A stretch of DNA of 10,896 bases from an uncultured Clostridia bacterium (GCA_900313465.1 OMRU01000011.1:1-10896), one strand, 5' to 3'; positions 1 through 7,303 are shown, counted from the stretch's first letter. The notes: generated from the letters alone by a model not told the origin. A program made the numbers and translations.

Positions 1-521
1 TCTTCTTCCGATTCATTTTCCTCCTCATCAGAATATTCGTCACTAGCATTCTCACTAGCAAATTCGTTTAAGGCATTATCAAAGATTTCAGAAATAGAAA
101 TATTGACGCGAGGATCAGTCACGCGTTCTGGACGATAGGAGACGGCAATAGAGTGGAATCTGGCACGATTGTATTCTGGATCCTGGTTTTCACTTGTCGG
201 ATCACAGTTGATCGGATGATTACGATCGGTGATATCGAAAATGGAAAACGTTCCATAGACTTTTCCTTTTCTGATTTCAAAGAGGTTGTTACCCACCTTA
301 AAGGTCGGTTTACCCTGACGGAAACCAATGGTGTTTAAAGAACAGGGAAGATAATTGTCCATTCGATTTAGGAATGGCTTTTTCAAATCGATATCCCAGC
401 CATAATGTGATTGACGATTCTGGAAATCCTCCTTTTTCATCGGATGAGAAGCAAAGTCATATGCGACTTGCTTATCGCCAAAGAAACTTTCCCAGATCTG
501 AAATGCTTGTTGCTTATCCAT
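1..521 (-). CDS. Hypothetical protein, 3' end beyond window
   Basis: This open frame starts at an ATG at 521-519 and runs off the left edge, giving 173 codons without a stop. A GAGG ribosome binding site lies 8 nt before the ATG. It begins 27 bp after the stop of the MFS-GH2 gene on the same strand, so the two are probably co-transcribed. The N-terminal half (residues about 1-120) is a soluble, aromatic-rich domain with the phrases QNRQSHYGWDID, NYLPCSLNT and KVGNNLFEIRKGKVYGTFSI. The visible C-terminal part (about 155-173) is very acidic (Asp, Glu, Ser), as in a disordered tail. There is no signal peptide or membrane segment. I do not recognise the family. The GWDID...DN..P...T...K.TF spacing faintly recalls HNH-type proteins with the catalytic histidine lost, but this is only a weak guess. 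Confidence 0.75.
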   Translation of the reverse strand, partial: MDKQQAFQIWESFFGDKQVAYDFASHPMKKEDFQNRQSHYGWDIDLKKPFLNRMDNYLPCSLNTIGFRQGKPTFKVGNNLFEIRKGKVYGTFSIFDITDRNHPINCDPTSENQDPEYNRARFHSIAVSYRPERVTDPRVNISISEIFDNALNEFASENASDEYSDEEENESEE

Positions 522-548
522 AGTCGAGACCTCAACTTTCTAATACGT

Positions 549-3500
549 TTATTTTGTGACGCGATGAAGTTCCTGATAGAGTTCTTCATTGATTGTCGCT
601 AATGTTTCTGTTTTGATTTTCTGTACGGCACGGTCATAGGTGAAGATACCGTTATATTCCGTCTCACAATCCGCTACTTCGGTGTAGATTGCCATATTCA
701 GACCATACTTCTCAATCTGTGGAATCATCTTCTCACGATATAATTTCACATATTGTTGTTCTAAGTCCTGACAATCCTTAGCTGAACCATGACCAAAGAA
801 ACCATCATAGTAGGAATGACCTTCAATCGCTAATGAGATACCACCCATTTCCGAGATGATGAATGGACGATTTCTCTTTTTGTCGATACGCTTCTTATCT
901 GGTGAAGTATAGGTGTGAATGGAATAGAAGTCACTATCGGCATCATACCAACCAGAGGCGGTATCAAAGAGATGAAGTTCATCTTTTTCTTTCAGCTGAT
1001 GATAAATTCTTGAAGGATCAAATTCACCCCAGCCTTCATTGAAGATGGTGTAGATGAGAATACTTGGGTAGTTATGATACATACCAAGATATTCATAGCA
1101 TTCCTTTTCAAATTCATCTCTACCTTCTTTGCTTGTACGAGCCATTCTCTTGTAGTTGATATGTTTTTCATTTAAGAATGGTAATGGACGAGGTAAGACA
1201 GACCATAAGAAGTTATATTTATCGCCACCACAAGGGAAATCCTGAATCAGCAGCATACCTTCTTTATCGCAGTAATAATAGAAGAGAGGTAATTCTGTCT
1301 TGATGTGTTTTCTTAAGCAGTTAAATCCCATCTCTTTACATTTCTTGATATCAAAGAGGTATTCATCATATGTCTTTGGCGTGTAATTGCCGATGAAATA
1401 ATACCCTTGATCAAGCAAACCAGAAAGGAAGATTGGTTCATCGTTTAAAAAGATTCTCTTCTTGCCATTGATTTCCTTGATTTCAATCTTATGGATACCA
1501 AAATAGGAAGAGACTTTATCCTGAGAATAGATGATCTCTACATCGTAAAGATAAGGATCTTTATCACTCCAGGCATGGAAATCATCCTCTAAGGAGATGA
1601 TTTCATCACAATTGGTCTTCACTTCATATTCTTTTTCATGAATGATAAGTTTTGCTTTGCCTTCTGTTGAAGTGACCACTCTGACTTTCAAAGACTTATG
1701 ATCATAATCCGGGGTGAAGAAAACATCCTTGATATAATCTTCCTCCACACTTTCTATCCAGATAGGCTTATAGACACCACTGGAAGAAGAATAGAAATAA
1801 CCAGTGACAGATAAAGCCTGTTTACCTCTGGTGTGATAAGAAGCATCAGTCCAGTCCTTGACTTTCAGCGTGATATCAAATTCATCTTCGACATCAGCAG
1901 GAAGAATGACATCAAATGGGGTAAAACCACCCATATGAGACAAAACCAGACGAGAGTTGATATAGACTTCACAATACTGATCTACACCTTCAAAATGTAG
2001 AATCGTCTTTTGTTTTCTAAAGCCTTGTTCCAGTCTTACTTTCTTGTGATAATAAAGAATTTCATCTATCTCCATAAGATGATTGATACCAGAATAAGCG
2101 GATTCAATCGCAAAAGGAACCATGATGGAATCAGGATAGACTTCTGGTAATCTTTCCTCTTTGGAAATACAAAAATCCCATTTTCCATCCAAATTGAGAT
2201 AGGAATCACGTCTAAGATTTGGACGTGGATATTCCTTAAGAGGAATCTCATTAAAATCGATTTTCACTTCATCTCTCTTGCTAAAGAGGTAGCCGTGATT
2301 CTTGTTATCCTTCTTTCTCATCTTCAAATACATGAAAATCGGAATGATTGCTAACAAAAGAAGCGCCAATCCCACAAGATATCCGTATTCTGTTGGAACA
2401 GAAGAAACATCACCATAAGTCGTGGTGTATTGCTGACCAAGAGCACCATTTAAGGCATTGCCGATAAACGGACCGATACACATTGGAAGAGCGACCACAA
2501 AAAGCATTCGGATACCCATGAAAGTACCCTCTTTTCCTTCTGGAATCTTTTCTCTGACCAAGGCATTGACAATCGTCGGCACACCAACATAGCCAAGGAT
2601 CATCATCATGCCAGAAATCGCAGCATAAATGGTTCTGATACTGTCTCCCGTATTTCCGACATAAGGAATGAAGAACATCATCAGAATACCGATGCTATAG
2701 ATGACAAAAGTAGGAATGATCATGCCATTCTTACCAATTAAATCCGAGAAGAACCCTACACCGACAGATAGAATCGATCCTAAGATCAAAGCGACAGCCA
2801 TGACAATCGCAAATGGCGTCAAAAAGCCTGTTCCGATATTGGAAATCAAACAGGTTCTTTCCATATAGACCATCAGGTATGGAAAGAATACCTGGGTGGC
2901 AGTAGCATAGACAAAATAGATCAACAAGACGACATATAATTCCTTGTTTTTCTTGACAGTCGAAGGCTTGAATCCTTCCACTAACTGTTTCACATAGCTG
3001 GTATTGTCTTTGCTTTCTTCTTCCGGTGGAATCAAGAAGAAGGATAAGATACCCATCAGGAGAACAAGTCCACCAATCAGATAGAAGAACAAGTCCCATT
3101 TGGCATCATGAACACCAACAGCGCTATCTGTAGTAAAGCCATTTAGGACCACAAAGATCAACAACATCGCCACCAAAGGAAGAATCTGTAAGACACCCTC
3201 TACCTTGCCTTTGTGGTTACCAGAGATATTCTTAGTGACATAAGAATTAAAGGCGGCATCATTGGCTGTCGAGCCAAAAAACGTCATCATACAATCAAGG
3301 ATGATGACCCAGATAGCAGCCATAGAGGATACCATCGCAATAGGAATCAGCTGGCTAGTGGAATTGACATTGAAGATACCAAAGGCGGCGGTAGCCAAAC
3401 CCCATAAGATATAACCAAAACTGATGAAATGGCGCTTATGTCCTACCTTATCGGTCAATACACCCATGAAGATGGTAGTCAAGGTAGCCACGATAGCAGA

Positions 3501-3686
3501 TAATGCTGTCGTAATGGCAATCATCAATGAGTAGTTAAAACTCTCTCCGGCGGGGGCGGAGAAGTTCAGATATGTGATATAGGTGTTCAGATACATATTC
3601 TCAATCGACCATGCCAGTTGACCTGCAAAGCCAATGAGAACGACAAACAACCACATGCGAACACCAATTTTATCCTTGGTTTTCAT
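549..3686 (-). CDS. MFS sugar transporter fused to GH2 glycoside hydrolase
   Basis: This is one continuous 1045-residue frame. Residues about 10-455 are an MFS transporter of glycoside/pentoside/hexuronide or SLC45-like type. It has twelve hydrophobic segments (roughly 11-28, 53-75, 88-106, 117-137, 164-184, 198-219, 247-270, 290-312, 320-343, 351-373, 391-411, 434-455), the N-terminal GQLAWSIENMYLN motif and the loop GVLTDKVGHKRH. A basic linker of about 25 residues leads to a glycoside hydrolase family 2 enzyme (about 482-1045) with sugar-binding (YPRPN, LNLDGKWDF), Ig-like and TIM-barrel domains. Both catalytic glutamates are visible: acid/base E884 (FNEGWGEF) and nucleophile E946 (ISEMGG). 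The family ending NGIFTYDR is also present. With an even number of helices and a positive N-terminus, the hydrolase should face the cytoplasm. Inferred role: import and immediate cleavage of a beta-glycoside. The residues before GIFT (E-Y-N) do not match the NxK motif of beta-glucuronidases. An AGGGAG site lies 8 nt before the ATG. Confidence 0.9.
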   Translation of the reverse strand: MKTKDKIGVRMWLFVVLIGFAGQLAWSIENMYLNTYITYLNFSAPAGESFNYSLMIAITTALSAIVATLTTIFMGVLTDKVGHKRHFISFGYILWGLATAAFGIFNVNSTSQLIPIAMVSSMAAIWVIILDCMMTFFGSTANDAAFNSYVTKNISGNHKGKVEGVLQILPLVAMLLIFVVLNGFTTDSAVGVHDAKWDLFFYLIGGLVLLMGILSFFLIPPEEESKDNTSYVKQLVEGFKPSTVKKNKELYVVLLIYFVYATATQVFFPYLMVYMERTCLISNIGTGFLTPFAIVMAVALILGSILSVGVGFFSDLIGKNGMIIPTFVIYSIGILMMFFIPYVGNTGDSIRTIYAAISGMMMILGYVGVPTIVNALVREKIPEGKEGTFMGIRMLFVVALPMCIGPFIGNALNGALGQQYTTTYGDVSSVPTEYGYLVGLALLLLAIIPIFMYLKMRKKDNKNHGYLFSKRDEVKIDFNEIPLKEYPRPNLRRDSYLNLDGKWDFCISKEERLPEVYPDSIMVPFAIESAYSGINHLMEIDEILYYHKKVRLEQGFRKQKTILHFEGVDQYCEVYINSRLVLSHMGGFTPFDVILPADVEDEFDITLKVKDWTDASYHTRGKQALSVTGYFYSSSSGVYKPIWIESVEEDYIKDVFFTPDYDHKSLKVRVVTSTEGKAKLIIHEKEYEVKTNCDEIISLEDDFHAWSDKDPYLYDVEIIYSQDKVSSYFGIHKIEIKEINGKKRIFLNDEPIFLSGLLDQGYYFIGNYTPKTYDEYLFDIKKCKEMGFNCLRKHIKTELPLFYYYCDKEGMLLIQDFPCGGDKYNFLWSVLPRPLPFLNEKHINYKRMARTSKEGRDEFEKECYEYLGMYHNYPSILIYTIFNEGWGEFDPSRIYHQLKEKDELHLFDTASGWYDADSDFYSIHTYTSPDKKRIDKKRNRPFIISEMGGISLAIEGHSYYDGFFGHGSAKDCQDLEQQYVKLYREKMIPQIEKYGLNMAIYTEVADCETEYNGIFTYDRAVQKIKTETLATINEELYQELHRVTK

Positions 3687-3706
3687 AATTTTTGCTCCCT
3701 ATCTAG

Positions 3707-3734
3707 AAAAAAAGCCCACCGTGAAAGGTAGGCT
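3707..3734 (-). terminator. Intrinsic terminator after dnaN
   Basis: On the minus strand an 8-bp stem (AGCCTACC / GGTGGGCT, one G-U pair) with a 6-nt loop is followed directly by seven T residues. It starts 11 nt after the dnaN stop codon and ends 20 nt before the start of the MFS-GH2 gene. Confidence 0.85.
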
Positions 3735-3745
3735 CCTATACAAAT

Positions 3746-4900
3746 TTAGTAAGAAGACATGCGGATTGGAGTGATGATCTGAATGTTTTCTGGATCTTCG
3801 TTCCTGGCCATGAACATTCTGGTTGGAGAAGCAAAGACGAAGGTAACCTTTTCGGACTTCAGAGCCTTGACCGCATCGACAGCAAAGTCGATATTGAAGC
3901 CGATTTCAAAGATATTGACTTCTTCTGGTAAGGAGATAACAGCCTTACGTAAGACTTCATTGGAATTACCAAAGTTGGTCGAACGAGCAGAAAGAGTGAC
4001 ACCTGTATCCTTAGAAAGGGTAAGTCTGACCTGAGAGTTTCTATCTTCGACAGAGGAGATGATCTTGACACGGTCCGCAGCTGAGAGGAACTCACTAGTT
4101 TCCATGGTGACAGTAAATGGGAAGGAAGGTGGAATGAGTCTTTCGATAGATGGGAAGTCGCCTCTTAAAAGACGAGAGGACAAAGTGATTCTGCCAGCGA
4201 CAAATAAAGCGCGCTGTTCATCAAAGTAGATGGTAACTTCACCAGCTTCATCAATACGGGTGACCATATCAAGAGCCTTGACTGGGCAGGTAAAGACAAA
4301 GGAAGTATCCTGATCTGCTTCAGGAATGGATAAGCTGGCCATACGATAGGAGTCAGTGGTAAGGAAAGTGAGTTTTCCACCCTCAGCTCTGATATTAATA
4401 CCATAGTAGAGTTCTTTTGGACCTTTGGTAGCAACTGCATAGCTGGTGGTATCAAATAATTTCTTTAAATCAGATAAAGAAACTTTGAAACCTTTGGCTT
4501 CTTCTGGGACATTCAAGTCGACATCTGGATATTCTTCACCAGCTCTGGTAACCAAGTTGAACTGAGTGGTTTCATCAGAGAGGTTGAGAAGATTGGAATC
4601 AACCATATTGAGGGTGATGATTTCACCGCCCATCTTAGAGATACAATCCAAGAAGAGCTTAGCCTGAGTCTGAATCATACCAGGTTCAGCATTGAAGATG
4701 ATGGTGTTATCTTTTTCATCTTTCAGGTTCTGGGTGACCTTGGTAGAGATATCACCATTGGAAGCGATGATGGAGACAGAGTCTTCGTTGACATCGATGA
4801 GATAATTCAAGAACTGATTTTCAGCATTACGAGAAGGAATAGCCTGTGCGGCATAAGTAAGCATTCTCAAGAATTCAATACGTTTGATAGTTAGTTTCAT
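3746..4900 (-). CDS. dnaN: DNA polymerase III beta subunit (sliding clamp)
   Basis: The 384-residue product has normal length for the beta clamp, the ring-shaped dimer that tethers DNA polymerase III to DNA and recruits clamp-binding proteins. The start MKLTIKRIEFLRML and the ending IQIITPIRMSSY are typical of the family, and the body is consistent with three repeated clamp folds of about 125 residues each. Position next to dnaA supports the call. A GGGAG sequence lies 12 nt upstream of the ATG, a slightly long spacing, but no better start is visible. The gene is separated from dnaA by a 461-bp spacer holding a terminator and origin elements, so it probably uses its own promoter (TATAAT at 4944-4949). 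A terminator follows the gene. Confidence 0.97.
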   Translation of the reverse strand: MKLTIKRIEFLRMLTYAAQAIPSRNAENQFLNYLIDVNEDSVSIIASNGDISTKVTQNLKDEKDNTIIFNAEPGMIQTQAKLFLDCISKMGGEIITLNMVDSNLLNLSDETTQFNLVTRAGEEYPDVDLNVPEEAKGFKVSLSDLKKLFDTTSYAVATKGPKELYYGINIRAEGGKLTFLTTDSYRMASLSIPEADQDTSFVFTCPVKALDMVTRIDEAGEVTIYFDEQRALFVAGRITLSSRLLRGDFPSIERLIPPSFPFTVTMETSEFLSAADRVKIISSVEDRNSQVRLTLSKDTGVTLSARSTNFGNSNEVLRKAVISLPEEVNIFEIGFNIDFAVDAVKALKSEKVTFVFASPTRMFMARNEDPENIQIITPIRMSSY

Positions 4901-4943
4901 AAAAATATAGAGCTCCCGTTTAACAGCTTTTATTCATAGAAAT

Positions 4944-4972
4944 ATTATAATTTAAATATAAATATATTTAAA
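4944..4972 (-). promoter_or_regulatory. Candidate dnaN promoter in AT-only tract
   Basis: On the minus strand a perfect TATAAT -10 box lies at 4949-4944. A weak TTTAAA -35 box (4 of 6 matches) is 17 bp upstream, and the expected leader is about 37 nt. The whole of 4940-4972 is A/T only (33 bp), so it might also serve as an easily melted part of the origin. The chance of a TATAAT arising by composition is high here, so confidence is moderate. Confidence 0.5.
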
Positions 4973-5059
4973 GAAAAACTAGCCGTTTTAGGCGATTTTT
5001 CTATCTCTTATTCGGGTCTTGAATCCGTGGATGTCGAAAGAGAAATTTTCCCGATAGGG

Positions 5060-5120
5060 ATAATAGTATTTTTCTTTTAAAGAATAAGACTAATAATAGT
5101 TTTGGTGGACTTGTGGATAA
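5060..5120 (-). other. Candidate origin unwinding element: DnaA box, DnaA-trios, AT-rich DNA
   Basis: Read on the minus strand, a perfect DnaA box TTATCCACA (5120-5112) is followed by a 12-nt spacer rich in C and A (AGTCCACC, then AAAA). Next comes CTATTATTA (5099-5091), which is three consecutive DnaA-trios when read 3'-GAT AAT AAT-5' on the opposite strand. AT-rich DNA extends to 5060, where a second ATAATAG copy lies. This order (box, GC-rich step, trios, AT-rich) matches the basal unwinding system described for B. subtilis oriC in the dnaA-dnaN spacer. It is the likely site of strand opening. Confidence 0.65.
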
Positions 5121-5228
5121 AGTGGCAACTTTAAAATTTGTTTACTTGTGATAAGTAGGAATATGTCCTTATTTGCCTATGTTTTTAAGAAGCAACCACC
5201 ATCATTTTATAAGTTGGTGAAAGAAAAT

Positions 5229-5281
5229 TTATGCACTGTGATTGTGTGCTATTCGTTGATTACTTTTATTTGTGTGGATAA
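5229..5281. other. Further DnaA boxes in the dnaA-dnaN spacer
   Basis: A second perfect TTATCCACA lies on the minus strand at 5281-5273. A near match TTATGCACT lies on the plus strand at 5229-5237. Together with the box at 5112-5120 they form the dnaN-side half of a bipartite origin. Confidence 0.65.
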
Positions 5282-5320
5282 CTTCAAAAATAGCCATAAA
5301 TACGATGTTTTTCACTTGTA

Positions 5321-5358
5321 AAATAAAAGACCTATGACATGAATCTGCCATAGGTCTT
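5321..5358 (-). terminator. Strong intrinsic terminator after dnaA
   Basis: On the minus strand a stem of 10 perfect pairs (AAGACCTATG / CATAGGTCTT), extendable to 13 with one or two wobble pairs around a 6-nt loop, is followed by TTATTTT. It begins 3 nt after the dnaA stop codon. It implies that dnaA transcription largely ends before dnaN. Confidence 0.88.
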
Positions 5359-5361
5359 AGG

Positions 5362-6729
5362 TTATTTGGATGCCTTGATTTTATTGCTTAAATCATCAAT
5401 GGCCTTCTTCAAGGCCAAATCGGTTTTCAAATTGTTCTGAATCTTGTTGACGTTGGCTAAGACAGTGGTGTGATCTTTACCAAACTGACGACCAATTTCC
5501 TGGTATGGTGTATTTAACATACTGCGGGAAAGATACATGGCAATCTGTCTGGCAAGAGCAATCTGAGAGGTTCTGACTTTGCTTTTTAATTGCGCTTCAG
5601 TCATGTTGTAGTATTCCGCCACAATACGGATGATGATGGAGACATCAATCTTACCGGATTTGGCTCTTCTTTTTTCATCTGCTTCAAAGACGGATTTGGT
5701 GAAATCCAAGGTGATATTACCAGTAGGCTTATGTGTAGTGATAGCAAACAGAAGATTATTATAGGCACCTTCTAATTCACGGACATTCTTTCCGTAGTTG
5801 AAGGCGAGATATTCTAAGACATTGTGATCGAAAATATCGACGCTGAGAGAAGAATTGCGAATCTTGAGCTTAAGAATTTCAATCAGAGTTTCTTTATTTG
5901 GGTTAGAAATAGAGATGGATAGACCGCCAGCAAAACGAGAGACAAGACGATCAGGAAGGTCTTTTAGTTCTGATGGACTTCTATCGCTGGTCAAGACGAT
6001 CTGTTTACCACGGCTGACAAGCAGATTGAAGACGTTGAAGAACATCATCTGAGATCCTTCACGCTTCGCTAAGAACTGAATATCATCAACGACCAATAAG
6101 TCGATGGTAGTAAAGAAATCTTTGAGACTTTCAGAGTCTTTGTTACCCAAAGAGAATTTAACAAATTCCGTGATGAAGTCATCACTAGTGATATATAAGA
6201 CTTTCGCTTCAGGATGCTTCAAGGAATAGGCATTACCGATAGCCTGAAGCAAATGGGTCTTACCTAAACCGGATTTGGAATATAAGAAGATTGGATTGCT
6301 TTTACCAGGAGTTTCTACCGCATACATACTAGCTAAGAAAGCATCTCTGTTATAAGGGCCAACGACGAAGTTCTCAAAGGTGTACTGAGGCTGTAAATAG
6401 GAATTCTGGAAGAAGGAAGAATTCGCTCTTTCAACCAGCTTGGATTTCTTGGCATAGCTTTTACGATCGGTGAACTCTACCGTGACATTGCTCTCTAATA
6501 ATTCAGAGAGGATTTTACTGATGTTGGTCTGTAATGAGGAGCGCATGATTGCCGCGCTAGAAGAAGTATCGCAAACAAAAGTTGCCTTATCTCCTTCAAT
6601 GGATTTCAGTTCACAGGAACCATCGGTAAAAAAGGTATCGAAAAGAGAGGAATTCAACTCACTTCTGAGGCGTTCAAGTAGTTTGTCGAAAATATCATTG
6701 ATCTGGCGTTCTTTATTGGTTTCTCTCAT
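5362..6729 (-). CDS. dnaA: Chromosomal replication initiator protein DnaA
   Basis: DnaA is the AAA+ ATPase that binds DnaA boxes and opens oriC. With the chosen start the product has 455 residues (MRETNKERQIND...), normal for the family. Visible in order are the N-terminal domain I (about 1-80), a short linker, Walker A SGLGKTH (about 153-159), Walker B LLVVDDIQFL (211-220), the TSDRSPSEL segment, the arginine-finger region RLVSRF (261-266), and the C-terminal helix-turn-helix domain with the DnaA signature GKDHTTV (417-423). The frame is open to an upstream ATG at 6756 (464 residues). I prefer 6729 because AAAGGAG lies exactly 6 nt before it, whereas the upstream ATG has only a distant GAAGG. 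DnaA boxes crowd the region just upstream, so autoregulation is likely. Confidence 0.97.
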   Translation of the reverse strand: MRETNKERQINDIFDKLLERLRSELNSSLFDTFFTDGSCELKSIEGDKATFVCDTSSSAAIMRSSLQTNISKILSELLESNVTVEFTDRKSYAKKSKLVERANSSFFQNSYLQPQYTFENFVVGPYNRDAFLASMYAVETPGKSNPIFLYSKSGLGKTHLLQAIGNAYSLKHPEAKVLYITSDDFITEFVKFSLGNKDSESLKDFFTTIDLLVVDDIQFLAKREGSQMMFFNVFNLLVSRGKQIVLTSDRSPSELKDLPDRLVSRFAGGLSISISNPNKETLIEILKLKIRNSSLSVDIFDHNVLEYLAFNYGKNVRELEGAYNNLLFAITTHKPTGNITLDFTKSVFEADEKRRAKSGKIDVSIIIRIVAEYYNMTEAQLKSKVRTSQIALARQIAMYLSRSMLNTPYQEIGRQFGKDHTTVLANVNKIQNNLKTDLALKKAIDDLSNKIKASK

Positions 6730-6735
6730 AGCCAT

Positions 6736-6742
6736 CTCCTTT
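6736..6742 (-). promoter_or_regulatory. Ribosome binding site deciding the dnaA start
   Basis: AAAGGAG on the minus strand lies 6 nt before the ATG at 6729. It sits inside the longer reading frame that would start at 6756, which argues for the shorter protein. Confidence 0.75.
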
Positions 6743-6799
6743 GCGTGCCTTTTCATTATAGAAAAGAACCTTCTATAAAGGAAGAAAAAATTCCGTGAA

Positions 6800-7245
6800 A
6801 AAAGTTATCAACATAATTTTAAAGGGGCGAAAAAGGTTACTTCGTAAGTTGAAAAAATAACATATCCACAATAGACTTTTTGGGGATAACTGGTGGATAA
6901 AATCTTGGTGGATAACTCTATTGTGGATATGTTGATAACTATGCACAAAATCAAATGTAACTCACAATCGAAAATTGCGATAAATACGAGAGAAAAGTCA
7001 CTTATTCACAACCTTGAAAAAGAGTTATTCACAGCCGGTGGATATCCACTTTTTCGGTGGATAAGTAGTGGATAAGTATTATTTATGAAGGGGTGTAATC
7101 CACAATTTTGACAAGCATAGAGATTGTCTTATCAACCAGAAAAAAATTGCCCTTTAAAAACCCGGTTTATAAAATTTTGGCACCGAAAATTTTTGTTGTG
7201 GATAACTTTATCAAAACGGGTGAAATGTCACAAGTTTTACACAAG
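6800..7245. other. Origin of replication (oriC), dnaA-upstream DnaA box cluster
   Basis: About sixteen DnaA boxes or one-mismatch variants lie in 450 bp. The perfect TTATCCACA is at 7197-7205 (-). TTATTCACA is at 7002-7010 and 7025-7033 (+). TTTTACACA is at 7235-7243 (+). TTATCCACC is at 6892-6900, 6907-6915 and 7056-7064 (-). TTATCCACT is at 7067-7075 (-). ATATCCACA is at 6862-6870 (+) and 6922-6930 (-). TAATCCACA is at 7096-7104 (+). TTATCCCCA is at 6881-6889 (-). TTATCAACA is at 6805-6813 (+) and 6930-6938 (-). CTATGCACA is at 6939-6947 (+). A perfect 12-bp palindrome GTGGATATCCAC lies at 7038-7049. The stretch from 6757 to 7300 contains no gene. No convincing dnaA promoter could be fixed by eye. 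Confidence 0.92.
7153..7194. repeat. Adjacent AT-rich palindromes inside oriC
   Basis: TTTAAAAACC-C-GGTTTATAAA (7153-7173) is a 21-bp dyad with one mismatch per arm. It runs into AAAATTTTGG-CA-CCGAAAATTTT (7171-7194 region), a second dyad with one extra base. Both lie in the 92-bp gap between the box at 7096-7104 and the perfect box at 7197-7205. They could be a melting or protein-binding element. The function is unknown. Confidence 0.5.
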
Positions 7246-7303
7246 TAAAACAATTAAAAAACAGAAAGATTGAATAGAAATTGAGGAATAAAAATAAACA
7301 ATC

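Noticed and set aside
3859..4455. Open frames of 78 and 96 codons inside dnaN
   Set aside because: They are out-of-frame shadows of dnaN with low-complexity composition and no start signals.
4981..4999. Small hairpin GCC-GTTTTA-GGC followed by T residues as a terminator
   Set aside because: The stem is only 3 pairs (5 with a mismatch), too weak, and there is no gene end beside it.
5146..5156. CTTATCACAAG (minus strand) as another DnaA box
   Set aside because: It lacks one base of the 9-mer, so it does not fit the consensus spacing.
6730..6756. Longer dnaA start at 6756 (464 residues)
   Set aside because: The upstream ATG has only a distant GAAGG, while AAAGGAG sits 6 nt before the internal ATG at 6729 and the shorter N-terminus fits DnaA better. 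It is kept as an alternative.
6800..7245. Repeated TTATCCAC-like words as a CRISPR array or iteron set
   Set aside because: The spacing is irregular, the orientation is mixed and the 9-mer consensus is that of DnaA boxes next to dnaA.
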